Positions 6,280 to 13,253 of a stretch of 29,794 nucleotides of DNA are shown here, piece by piece. Location of the stretch: IMG/VR virus record IMGVR_UViG_3300025293_000024, positions 1-29,794 of that record. One strand, written 5' to 3'. Numbering within the stretch: the first letter of the stretch is position 1; every line of letters begins with the position of its first letter. The notes below the pieces were generated by a model. It was not told the origin of the DNA and made no database searches. It was given only the letters and a program-made list of their open reading frames with translations. This stretch comes from a virus. A program made the position numbers and the translations under genes.

Positions 6280-7135
6280 CGATCGGTTTCCTTGCAATGG
6301 TTAGTGTGTATCGCAACTTCTTGTGTGCCAGCAGAGCAGCCATCCCCACACAGGCCAGCCCGTGCAGCTGCGTCCGCAACGGGATGCAATTGGTCCCGTC
6401 ACGGTAGATGGCCCTGCCAGCTGAGTCGAAAATCGACTCGGCCACGTTGGGGGTGAAGTCAAGCTCCTGCTCCACCTCGAACCCCGCGGTGACCAACTCA
6501 GTCATCAGCGGCACCTCGTACAGGTCCGGGACGTGGAACCCAGACCGCACGTCATCGTACAGGTCCTTGAGCGTCTTCTCGCCTGGGTCTGCCCCATCGT
6601 CAGGCACGTCACCCTCCAGCATGGCATCCAGCACAAGGAACACGCCACCAGGAACGAGTGAGTTCTTCACGTTGGCCAGGACCGCTTGCCGGTCCCATGA
6701 CTGGCACAGGCTCTCGACCGCGTAGACCCCGTGGAGGTCACGAAAATACTCGGGCAACGACGGATCGTGGTAGTCGAAAGCCACCACGTCGACAAACGCG
6801 GGAAGTTTCATTATTGCAATACGCTCTTCCTTGATGCTTGAGCAGACACCTGCCAAATCCCAAGAACGACTGCGTTTAGAGTGGAGGTGTTTCAGGGTGC
6901 CGCCAATCCCGCATCCCAGATCCAACACGTTCCAACCTCCCTCGTCCGATCGAGGAGGCATTTCCCTGACCAGGGTGTTCTCGATGAGCCGGTTAGTGTT
7001 GATCTTGGGCTTGGTGCTCATCCCGTCTATGTGCAGCCCGTAGTGGACGCACCCGTCCGAGGCCCCGTTCTCCAGCCTCGACAGCCACACGTCCTCGTAG
7101 TAGGTGGCCACTTCCCTCAGCTGTTCCTTGTTCAT
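6257..7135 (-). CDS. Class I SAM-dependent methyltransferase
   Basis: A 292-aa protein from ATG 7135, which overlaps the previous stop as ATGA; the longer upstream frame has no support. Motif I is VLDLGCGIGGT (residues 70-80), followed by an acidic motif near FDYHDPSL and a PGGVFLVLD strand. The N-terminal helix-rich part with SDGCVHYGLHID resembles small-molecule methyltransferases of the tocopherol, sterol and sarcosine group more than DNA methyltransferases, and no DPPY or PC motif for DNA modification is present. The substrate cannot be read from sequence. In a phage it may alter a host metabolite, lipid or modified base. The fold is sure; the substrate class is a weak inference. Confidence 0.82.
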   Translation of the reverse strand: MNKEQLREVATYYEDVWLSRLENGASDGCVHYGLHIDGMSTKPKINTNRLIENTLVREMPPRSDEGGWNVLDLGCGIGGTLKHLHSKRSRSWDLAGVCSSIKEERIAIMKLPAFVDVVAFDYHDPSLPEYFRDLHGVYAVESLCQSWDRQAVLANVKNSLVPGGVFLVLDAMLEGDVPDDGADPGEKTLKDLYDDVRSGFHVPDLYEVPLMTELVTAGFEVEQELDFTPNVAESIFDSAGRAIYRDGTNCIPLRTQLHGLACVGMAALLAHKKLRYTLTIARKPIDADTEAK

Positions 7136-7590
7136 GCCTTGTCCTTTAGCAGTTTCTCGATCTCCGGGATCGCTTCCTCGTATGCCCGGGATACGCAGGT
7201 GAAGAACTTGTCGAGGTCCAGGTCCAGCCCGAAGTTGCCCATCTCCGAGAGACGGGTCAGCTGGGTGATCACCCGGTACTTGCATGCGTTCCTCTTCAGC
7301 TTCTCGATTATCGTGGGCACGGGCTTCTCAGGGTTGTCCCACTCAACCGAGAGGACTTTGAGGAGCCACTTCTTGAGGTGGTGGTAGTCCTTGATCTTGC
7401 CACCGCCGCCCCCGTGCTGCAGTTCCGAGACGATCGCCTGTAGCTCCGGGTCACCCCAGTCGTGAGGCTCAACCGACTCTCTCCAGGTCTTGCTCCCCAG
7501 CATCACTCCCAGTACCACCAGTTCCAGTGCCCTGGACGGTGACACCCTCTCCTCCTCGGGACTGTGTTCCCTCTTCCGCGATGATGACAT
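7132..7590 (-). CDS. Hypothetical protein, possible DnaB N-terminal-like domain
   Basis: A 152-aa protein. Residues 18-60 (a RALELVVLGVMLGSKTW helix, then DPELQAIVSEL) have the look of the DnaB helicase N-terminal domain, which mediates replisome contacts; the rest is helical with a basic middle. The likeness is weak and there is no ATPase part. ATG 7590 has only a weak AAGG site and lies 122 bases inside the preceding gene; an ATG at 7506 would shorten the overlap but lose the helix. The stop overlaps the methyltransferase start as ATGA. Confidence 0.55.
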   Translation of the reverse strand: MSSSRKREHSPEEERVSPSRALELVVLGVMLGSKTWRESVEPHDWGDPELQAIVSELQHGGGGGKIKDYHHLKKWLLKVLSVEWDNPEKPVPTIIEKLKRNACKYRVITQLTRLSEMGNFGLDLDLDKFFTCVSRAYEEAIPEIEKLLKDKA

Positions 7591-7840
7591 CGTACAGCCT
7601 TGTTAGCAGTTTGACGGAAACTGGCTCCTGCTTCCTGAAGATCCGAGACATGTGGTACTTGTTCACGCCCACTCGCTCAGCCATGTACGTCTGAGTCCAC
7701 CCAAACGCTTCCTTCACCTCAACGAGTATCTTGTGCCCATATTCCGAGGCATCCTTCCTGGACCGGTCCATGAGGTAGTACGAGTTGGCCAGACGTTCCA
7801 GGTGCCACATCGACTCGTTGGGCATCTCTTTGGTGTTCAT
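7469..7840 (-). CDS. Helix-turn-helix (XRE-type) regulator
   Basis: A 123-aa protein from ATG 7840 behind a good AAAGGA site. Residues about 43-70 hold the helix-turn-helix (AFGWTQTYMAERVGVNKYHMSRIF), followed by a helix PVSVKLLTRLYDVI, the usual XRE/Cro layout. The C-terminal 40 residues are Gly-, Thr- and Glu-rich, and lie wholly within the next gene's reading frame, so they may be unstructured. The frame stays open to ATG 7969, which would add 43 residues containing a CRVC pair behind a weaker GAGGG site. As a repressor it could act on the inverted repeat just upstream at 8027-8045. Confidence 0.75.
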   Translation of the reverse strand: MNTKEMPNESMWHLERLANSYYLMDRSRKDASEYGHKILVEVKEAFGWTQTYMAERVGVNKYHMSRIFRKQEPVSVKLLTRLYDVIIAEEGTQSRGGEGVTVQGTGTGGTGSDAGEQDLERVG

Positions 7841-8026
7841 AGCTGTCCTTTCTTCAACGGTTCCGCCGTCCCCGCGACTTGTTTTACGACGCTCGCAGAC
7901 TCGGCAATTCCTCACGTCGTTCTCGATACCAAAGGGAAGGTATTTCCCAGCGAGCCATCGGTAAGGCATCGCCAGTCCCTCGCTTTGGGCAGGGGTCAGA
8001 TCACACTAATCAGAACAAATTGTCCC

Positions 8027-8045
8027 CCGGGGATCTGATCCCGGG
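8027..8045 (-). promoter_or_regulatory. Inverted repeat upstream of HTH gene, operator or weak terminator
   Basis: GGGATC (8030-8035) and GATCCC (8037-8042) are inverted around one base, extended by CCGG on both sides with a single-base bulge. It follows the stop of the 79-aa gene by a few bases. On the minus strand it is followed by GACAATTTGTTC rather than a clear run of T, so it is a poor terminator. Being just ahead of the HTH gene it could be that protein's operator. The rest of the gap 7841-8052 has no supported gene other than the possible N-terminal extension of the HTH protein. Confidence 0.3.
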
Positions 8046-8052
8046 CAGTCAG

Positions 8053-8292
8053 CTACTTCTTGTTTATGTCATCCAACGGTTCCCCTGTCCAAAGATCCAG
8101 TCCCGCGGTCTCCCGCTCGCTCATGACTTCAATCCACTGATCGTGGCCTGGGACCTTCCCACCGACCGTGTTCCGAGGCCCTGCAGCTGTCGACGCTGGG
8201 CGGTTCTGACCACCAACCGGATGACGATACGCCCCTATCACGTTCTGCATCAGCGGCAATATCTCCCGTGTCCCCGTCCAGTTCTTCCCCAT
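8053..8292 (-). CDS. Hypothetical phage protein (79 aa)
   Basis: ATG 8292 has a near-perfect AAGGAGG site with seven-base spacing, which is the main reason for calling it. The protein is polar, with a helical start, a central GGQNRPASTAAGP linker and an acidic, mostly helical end (HDQWIEVMSERETAGLDLWTGEPLDD). No family was recognised. It shares 164 bases with another minus-strand frame (8129-8377) whose first 25 codons carry a zinc-ribbon-like motif, so one or both may be translated. It is the last gene before a gap of about 210 bases. Confidence 0.6.
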   Translation of the reverse strand: MGKNWTGTREILPLMQNVIGAYRHPVGGQNRPASTAAGPRNTVGGKVPGHDQWIEVMSERETAGLDLWTGEPLDDINKK

Positions 8293-8377
8293 GATCGCCT
8301 CCTTGCGTACATGCTGGGCACAGCTGTTCCACGCTGAGCCTCTCGAAATCAGAATAGCATTCCTGGCATATCCCCAT
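8129..8377 (-). CDS. Possible zinc-ribbon small protein overlapping the next gene
   Basis: The ATG at 8375-8377 overlaps the helicase stop as TAATG, which favours real translation. The first 25 residues give C4-x2-C7 and C20-x2-C23 (GICQECYSDF, then LCPAC), a standard Cys4 ribbon spacing. After about residue 35 the sequence becomes acidic, then Ser-, Arg- and Trp-rich, and looks like a shadow of the 8053-8292 gene in another frame. The true product could be this 82-aa protein or a frameshifted fusion to the neighbour. Only the N-terminal part is convincing. Confidence 0.4.
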   Translation of the reverse strand: MGICQECYSDFERLSVEQLCPACTQGGDHGEELDGDTGDIAADAERDRGVSSSGWWSEPPSVDSCRASEHGRWEGPRPRSVD

Positions 8378-10065
8378 TAGACGTGAGCCCAGTTGTTCTT
8401 GGCCAGCCTGCCAATAAGCCCGCTCGCCTCCTGGCGACTCATCTCCTTCGTTGCCAATCCATGCTTCTTGAGAAGCCGGCACTGCTTGTAGCTGGCCAGC
8501 TGTTCCTTCGACCTCCCGATCAGCGAGTCCATCAGGGTGCTCGCCCCGTGAAAGGTAAGATCCTCAATCCTGTGCCACTCGACTCCAAACTTCGCGAGGG
8601 CCTCTTTCTGTTTGTGAGTGGGCATTCGACCCTTGTGCCATCCCGGTTCACGAGATGGAACGACATCGAGGACTCCGAAGGGGTCGGCACGTCTTGCGTC
8701 GTAGGAGACTTGCCTCGCCACAATCTCACGACGCTGTTCCAGATGAGTCGCATGGGCCACCTCCGCTTCTTCCAGGGCGCGGAGCACGTCGCCGCCATCC
8801 TCGGCCAGCTTCTCCTTCGCCAACTCGACCACCTCGTCCGGGTACTTGCCACCCAGCACATCGGTGCTCGTGATCAGCTTGTGCCTGCTGTTCCCAACAA
8901 AGTCAAGTATCTTGATGTGCGGCTTGGCACTGGCAGCGATCGCCGCCTTCCGTTCGTCCGGTGTCTCCAGTCTCCAGCCGTCACCCTCGATCACCCCGGG
9001 TAGTATCCTCGTGCCCCTGCCACACATCTGGGCCACCAGGCTACGGCTCTTGGAGGGACGTCCCATGCTCAGCGTCTGCACCTGCGGGCAATCGTACCCC
9101 TCGGTGAGACAACCCACGTTGACCGCGTACTGGTAGAACCCCTTGGCAAACCCCTGCAGGGCCCGCTTCCTGGCCTGCTTGTCCCGTGAGTTCACAACGT
9201 GCTGGTAGTTCTCACTGGCCGGGACCTTGGACACAAGGCAGAACGCACGACCTTCCATCTTCCGGTTGAATATCTCAGCCAGCCGGCTCGCCTGCTGGAT
9301 ACCAGCTGCAAAGACCATGCACTGTTCACTCCCGGCTATCTCCATCGTGGGCATGGCCACCTTGTGCAGCACGACCTCCCGCGACATCTCCGACTGCAGG
9401 GCCTTACCCTGGAAGTCGCCACCCTGAATCTTGATCTCGTTGAACTGGATATCGTCAACCGTGATGATCTCCTGCTGGATCGGGACCAGCCAGCCATCCC
9501 CGATGGCCGAGGGGCCACCCGCGGGGTCCATCAGCGGGTACTCAAACGCCACGGTATCGAACGTCTGCCCCAGTGCCAGTTCATCCGTCCGGTCTGGCGT
9601 GGCCGTGGCACCCAGCACCCGCAGGTCAGGATTCACGCTGAAGTAGTCCAGAATACGCTGGTACGTCTTGTTCTGGTGTACCGCGTGATGAGCCTCATCG
9701 ATGATGATCAACCCCACCTCCTTCGGGTCGGGGAACGCTCGCTTGAGCCGCTTCTCACGGTACAGGCTGTCCTTGGATGCAAACGTCATCTTGGACTTCG
9801 GGTTGCTTGATCGTCGGAACTCACCCATCTCGATCTCACCATGCTCACCCGTCTTCTGCTGCCACCGCTCCCACGGTTGCCAGACCAACTCCTCCCGGTG
9901 AGCCAGGACAAGCACCTTCCCCTGCGGCCAGCGGTCAGCGATCTCCAGGAACGTCTCGGTCTTCCCCGTCCCTGTCGGCATCACCATCAATGCCGAGGTG
10001 AAATCGTTCAATGCCGAGATCGAGTCAGCGCAGCACGTCACTTGAAAGTCACGCAGGTAGCTCAC
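8377..10065 (-). CDS. SF2 DEAH-type DNA helicase
   Basis: A 562-aa helicase of the UvrB/RecG-like SF2 superfamily. Visible motifs are Walker A PTGTGKTE (30-37), DEAH at 123-126, GATATP (152-157, motif III) and QMCGRGTR (346-353, motif VI), so both RecA-like domains are complete. The C-terminal 170 residues (from about 390) include a basic helical region and an MPTHKQKEALAKFG helix that I recall from restriction-type and phage helicases. The start is GTG 10065, overlapping the preceding stop as GTGA. It probably unwinds or remodels DNA in phage replication or recombination, with ParB-like, Rad52-like and RusA neighbours. No nuclease domain is attached. Confidence 0.9.
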   Translation of the reverse strand: MSYLRDFQVTCCADSISALNDFTSALMVMPTGTGKTETFLEIADRWPQGKVLVLAHREELVWQPWERWQQKTGEHGEIEMGEFRRSSNPKSKMTFASKDSLYREKRLKRAFPDPKEVGLIIIDEAHHAVHQNKTYQRILDYFSVNPDLRVLGATATPDRTDELALGQTFDTVAFEYPLMDPAGGPSAIGDGWLVPIQQEIITVDDIQFNEIKIQGGDFQGKALQSEMSREVVLHKVAMPTMEIAGSEQCMVFAAGIQQASRLAEIFNRKMEGRAFCLVSKVPASENYQHVVNSRDKQARKRALQGFAKGFYQYAVNVGCLTEGYDCPQVQTLSMGRPSKSRSLVAQMCGRGTRILPGVIEGDGWRLETPDERKAAIAASAKPHIKILDFVGNSRHKLITSTDVLGGKYPDEVVELAKEKLAEDGGDVLRALEEAEVAHATHLEQRREIVARQVSYDARRADPFGVLDVVPSREPGWHKGRMPTHKQKEALAKFGVEWHRIEDLTFHGASTLMDSLIGRSKEQLASYKQCRLLKKHGLATKEMSRQEASGLIGRLAKNNWAHV

Positions 10066-10352
10066 TTATCAAACCCTCTCCGCTTTCCAAATTTCACGTT
10101 CAGACCTGGGTCTGGATCCATGTAGTCTTCCCAATCGATGAGTTCAGCCGATCCACCAAGGGTGCGAGTGTCCCTGGCAGAACGGCCAATCTCCTCGGTG
10201 CCCCTTCTGCTCAGATCTCTCACCCTCAACACTGATGAATACTCATTGAGAAGGATCTTCTTGATGCACTTTTTACAGAACCGCCCGTCGTTCGTTTCTG
10301 CCTCCTGTTTGACACATTCGGCACACATCCCGTCAGGTCTCGGATCCGGCAT
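10062..10352 (-). CDS. Small zinc-ribbon protein
   Basis: A 96-aa protein from ATG 10352, placed six bases past the ParB-like stop with a GAGGAAG site. C10-x2-C13 and C26-x2-C29 (MCAEC, then FCKKC) form a Cys4 zinc site. The rest is basic with an acidic stretch (ELIDWEDYMDPDPG). An in-frame start at 10409 would lie inside the preceding gene and is unlikely. It is tightly coupled to the helicase gene (GTGA overlap). Probably nucleic-acid binding or a helicase partner; this is inference from position and composition. Confidence 0.7.
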   Translation of the reverse strand: MPDPRPDGMCAECVKQEAETNDGRFCKKCIKKILLNEYSSVLRVRDLSRRGTEEIGRSARDTRTLGGSAELIDWEDYMDPDPGLNVKFGKRRGFDK

Positions 10353-10357
10353 CCCTG

Positions 10358-11299
10358 TCACTTCCTCAACCCCTCGGGCAATGCGTTGTACTGATCCCTG
10401 TGCATCCACCCCAGCTGGTCACACATGTCGCACCCCTTCCCCTTGCAGACCGGGCACACCGCATGTGGCCGAGCCGCGATCAGGGCGTTCGACACGTTGC
10501 TGCAGTCAGCCTCGACCGCCCGCAGCGGCAGCAACTCGCCACCCTCCTCCTCCGAGATGACCCGGGCACTCGCCTTGATCTCACCAATCTTGTAGATCAG
10601 GCCCCGGATCCCCTTCGATGTCTTGAACGTATCGATGAGATTTTCTGGCACCGGGATCTCGTTCCCGTCAACCACGGGAGCCTTCTCGCGCTCGACAGCC
10701 TTGTGCCCCTTGCTGACCGAGCGGTTGAGCATCCGACGCAGGTCAGCTGCCTTCGCCTCGTCACCACCGGCCTCGGCCTCATCGATCGCCTTGACAACGA
10801 CACTGGCCTTCTCGGCAGTCTTGCCACTCATCCCGACAGCTTGGGCAGCGATGTCTCTCGCCTTGCCAGACTGCCCTTCTTCTGCCTTTTTCCCTCTCCC
10901 GCTCCCGAGTTTTCTGCCTTCCGCCAGTCGACTCTCAACCTCCTTCAGCACATCGAACTCACGAGCCCGCTGCTCATTGGTCTTGTCACGCTGCCGGTTG
11001 GACAGGATCAGCAGGCGGATGGCCTCGTCGTCGGTCCCGACCAACTCATCGGGCTGAATGATCACCGGGACCTCGTCCATCTCCAACGCCCTGGCCGCGT
11101 TCATCCGGCGATGCCCCGAGAGGACCACTGTCAGCGGGGCCCCGTCTGTCAACTCCTCCTTCGCCAAGATGGGCTCCAGAACGCCAAGACGCTTGATCGA
11201 CTCGATGAACTCCTCATCCGGTGCATCACGGTAGATATCCTCATTGACCTCGTGAGGCTCCAAGTCAAACGGGTTCATGTAGATCACTTTGTATGTCAT
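10358..11299 (-). CDS. ParB-like nuclease-domain protein with C-terminal zinc motif
   Basis: A 313-aa protein. ATG 11299 with GTGAGAAG is chosen over a TTG at 11314. The N-terminal 110 residues are a ParB/sulfiredoxin-fold domain with the hallmark SGHRRMNAA box (61-69) preceded by IESIKRLGVLEPI. The middle is basic and helical (about 120-200), consistent with a DNA-binding HTH region. The C-terminus ends in a CPVCKGKGCDMCD cluster like the DnaJ/zinc-ribbon type. Phage ParB-like proteins of this sort often act in replication or as DNA-binding CTPase-type factors rather than partition, and no ParA is present. It overlaps the upstream gene by 35 bases. Confidence 0.85.
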   Translation of the reverse strand: MTYKVIYMNPFDLEPHEVNEDIYRDAPDEEFIESIKRLGVLEPILAKEELTDGAPLTVVLSGHRRMNAARALEMDEVPVIIQPDELVGTDDEAIRLLILSNRQRDKTNEQRAREFDVLKEVESRLAEGRKLGSGRGKKAEEGQSGKARDIAAQAVGMSGKTAEKASVVVKAIDEAEAGGDEAKAADLRRMLNRSVSKGHKAVEREKAPVVDGNEIPVPENLIDTFKTSKGIRGLIYKIGEIKASARVISEEEGGELLPLRAVEADCSNVSNALIAARPHAVCPVCKGKGCDMCDQLGWMHRDQYNALPEGLRK

Positions 11300-11753
11300 A
11301 CTTCTCACTTTCAATTGCTGATACCACGTCGATAATATTCTTGGCTATCACTGACGTGCAGCAATCCAGCAGTTCCCGGGCAACTGGAATCGCACCGTAG
11401 GCAATCGCCATGTCCATCGCGTCCACAAAGTCCTTCCCGACTTCCTCCAGATGAATCTGTTTTTTTATAGCCTCGTCGGCTCTGTCTATGCGCTCCTCGG
11501 CAGTGGGCGGTTTCAACGAGAGACCTTTCTTGTCCAACTGCCTCTTGATTGCGTCCACCGTGGAGGGACCGCAGTTCTTGACCGAGAGTAGCTGCGACTC
11601 GGTGGTCCTGCAAAGTTCGTCCAGCCTGGTGATTCCCAGACTCGCGAACGCTTTGCGCGCCCTGACCACCCAGAAGAAATCCTCCTTGAGTTGATCCCGC
11701 TCAGCAGCGTCTGCCTTTCTGTGCGCCTCGACCGACTCCGGTAGAATTGTCAT
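11265..11753 (-). CDS. RNA polymerase alpha-CTD-like helix-hairpin-helix protein
   Basis: A 162-aa protein whose residues 30-81 closely follow the C-terminal domain of the bacterial RNA polymerase alpha subunit: an AFASLGITRLDELC helix, LLSVKNCGPSTVDAIK hairpin, then LDKKGLSLK. In alpha that domain binds UP-element DNA and activators. No other alpha part is present. The remainder is helical with a C-terminal acidic stretch. ATG 11753 overlaps the previous stop as ATGA behind GAGGAGAT. It might bind phage promoters or compete with host alpha, which would make it a transcription regulator; the domain could also simply bind DNA in a recombination role. The likeness to alpha-CTD is strong by eye; the function is inference. 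Confidence 0.75.
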   Translation of the reverse strand: MTILPESVEAHRKADAAERDQLKEDFFWVVRARKAFASLGITRLDELCRTTESQLLSVKNCGPSTVDAIKRQLDKKGLSLKPPTAEERIDRADEAIKKQIHLEEVGKDFVDAMDMAIAYGAIPVARELLDCCTSVIAKNIIDVVSAIESEKYDIQSDLHEPV

Positions 11754-12556
11754 ATCTCCTCACCTTCCTCCATTGCTGCCACGAGCATCTCACCCACGGG
11801 GACACCCTTTTCCACGTTCACCTGGATCAGGTCGAGGGTCGCATTGACCAGTGCCTCTGAGTCCCGGATCTCACCGATCGAAGACTTCGTACCGTCCCAC
11901 AACCACTCGACCACCTTGTTCGCCTCCTCCGGGCCCTTGCACCCCGCCTTCATCAAGGCCTCGTTCAGCTGATCCACAGGCTGGATTTCCTCCTCCACTG
12001 CCGGTGGCTCTTCCCGGGGGGCAGGGGAGCCCTTGGGGCTTGAATTCCCGGGGAGAGCCCAACTCGGCAGCTTCGGAGGTAGCCAAAAGAACCACTTGTC
12101 GCCACCCGGTCCCTGGCACTTCGCCCGCTTGGCCCCGGGCATCTTGTTGTCACTGACCTCAGCCCACCCCTCATCCAAATCGTAGAGGTAGCGACCGATC
12201 CCCCACTGGCAGGCTGCTCGCTTCATGCTGTCCGAGAGGGCAGACTTCACCGCCTCGATGTCACGGGCATCGGCACCGTCCCACTTGGTGACCCAAAGCT
12301 CCGTGTCCAAACAGGCAAGGACCGAGAGGCCGCAGATCACGCCGCCAGCGGGGCCAGCCTTGTACTCGTTGCTCCATCGCCAAGGACCCAGGACATCATC
12401 CAACCTCTGTTGGATCGCCCGGTTCGTCACATACGCCAGACACAGTGCCCAGACGTTCCCGTCCTTCTTGCACCCGCTGCGACCGATCCTCCACTCCACC
12501 TCCTGCGGTGCAAACGGGGCCTGCAGACTCTCCCAATCGATATCAACTGTCATCAT
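11750..12556 (-). CDS. Rad52-family single-strand annealing protein
   Basis: A 268-aa protein. Residues about 8-140 follow the Rad52/22 family: LQAPFAPQEVEWR, a RLDDVLGPWRWSNEY helix, a WDGADARDIEAVKSALSD stretch and the closing KRAACQWGIGRYLYDL. This family anneals complementary single strands during phage recombination and recombination-dependent replication. Residues 170-200 are a proline- and glutamate-rich linker, and a small helical domain follows. Two ATGs (12556 and 12553) follow GGGAAG; the second has the better spacing. It sits next to gp157 and upstream of RusA and a helicase, a usual phage recombination set. No matching exonuclease gene is in the window. Confidence 0.88.
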   Translation of the reverse strand: MMTVDIDWESLQAPFAPQEVEWRIGRSGCKKDGNVWALCLAYVTNRAIQQRLDDVLGPWRWSNEYKAGPAGGVICGLSVLACLDTELWVTKWDGADARDIEAVKSALSDSMKRAACQWGIGRYLYDLDEGWAEVSDNKMPGAKRAKCQGPGGDKWFFWLPPKLPSWALPGNSSPKGSPAPREEPPAVEEEIQPVDQLNEALMKAGCKGPEEANKVVEWLWDGTKSSIGEIRDSEALVNATLDLIQVNVEKGVPVGEMLVAAMEEGEEI

Positions 12557-12595
12557 CTTCCCTTTCCTGCTCCATCGTGATCAGGAGCAACTCGT

Positions 12596-13081
12596 CTACC
12601 TGATCCGAAGAGATGTACTCTTCACTAGTTCGCATCCTGGGACCAACTCCCCTTCCTTCAGCGAGGTGAGGATCGCTGACTTCAACACCTTGACCTCACC
12701 CTGTTCCAGGTACCGCGGGGGGATCACCGCCTGGTCGACGACTTCCACCCTGCCCGGGGTCTCAGCGACTCGCACTGTAAAAAGGTCATCCTTGACCAAG
12801 TCCATCTCCATACCGACCATCTGGTCGTGGACATAGCTCTTCAGCCAGACCGCCTTCCCCTTGAAGGACTGCTGCTTACCCTTCAGCCGGTCGATCTCCG
12901 CACCCACTGCAGCCACCGAGGACTCAAGCTCCTTGATGACCTTCACGCAGTTGACCACCTTCTCCTTGAAGCTGCCACCAAGGTGCTTGAGTTCCCCCAG
13001 CAACTCATGGCTGAGACCCCCCTCCTCGGTGGCCAGCTGCACGAGCTTGTCCATCTCCTGGGGATACTCATACAGCTTCAT
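12596..13081 (-). CDS. Gp157-family phage protein
   Basis: A 161-aa protein of the Siphovirus Gp157 family. The first 90 residues are a long coiled coil (KVIKELESSVAAVGAEIDRL), followed by LKSYVHDQM. The C-terminal 70 residues are the family's beta-strand block, with FTVRVAETPGRVEVVD, PPRYLE and a final VKSTSLRIR. In Streptococcus phage Sfi the family was linked to phage resistance; in other phages it lies beside recombination genes, as here, and a role with the annealing protein is likely. ATG 13081 has a GGAG site and overlaps the end of csrA by 14 bases. Confidence 0.9.
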   Translation of the reverse strand: MKLYEYPQEMDKLVQLATEEGGLSHELLGELKHLGGSFKEKVVNCVKVIKELESSVAAVGAEIDRLKGKQQSFKGKAVWLKSYVHDQMVGMEMDLVKDDLFTVRVAETPGRVEVVDQAVIPPRYLEQGEVKVLKSAILTSLKEGELVPGCELVKSTSLRIR

Positions 13082-13241
13082 CGACCCGCTCCTTCCCCAC
13101 CAACTCGTCCCGCAGGATCTTCACGTTGTCAGGGGCATCAACGCCCAAGCGAACGAAGTTGCCGTGCAATTCCAGCACGGTGACCGTGATCTCCCCATCC
13201 AGGACAATCGACTCGCCTTCCCTTCTACTCAACACCAGCAT
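13068..13241 (-). CDS. csrA: CsrA-type translational regulator
   Basis: A 57-aa CsrA starting at ATG 13241 with AAGGAGAAGG upstream. The protein opens MLVLSRREGESIVL, has a central VTVLELHGNFVRLGVDAP, and closes with a short helix, all standard CsrA features; the length is normal. CsrA dimers bind GGA motifs in mRNA leaders and block or stabilise translation, so this phage copy could redirect host carbon storage and motility genes or time phage genes. Its own leader has a GGA at the ribosome site, so it may regulate itself. It is the first gene after the promoter at 13276-13303, that is, one of the first made from this operon. The call is firm; targets are unknown. Confidence 0.95.
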   Translation of the reverse strand: MLVLSRREGESIVLDGEITVTVLELHGNFVRLGVDAPDNVKILRDELVGKERVDEAV

Positions 13242-13253
13242 TGCCTTCTCCTT

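Noticed and set aside
7841-8052. A tRNA or other structured RNA in the gap before the HTH gene
   Set aside because: No cloverleaf or T-loop pattern was found; only one bulged inverted repeat is present.
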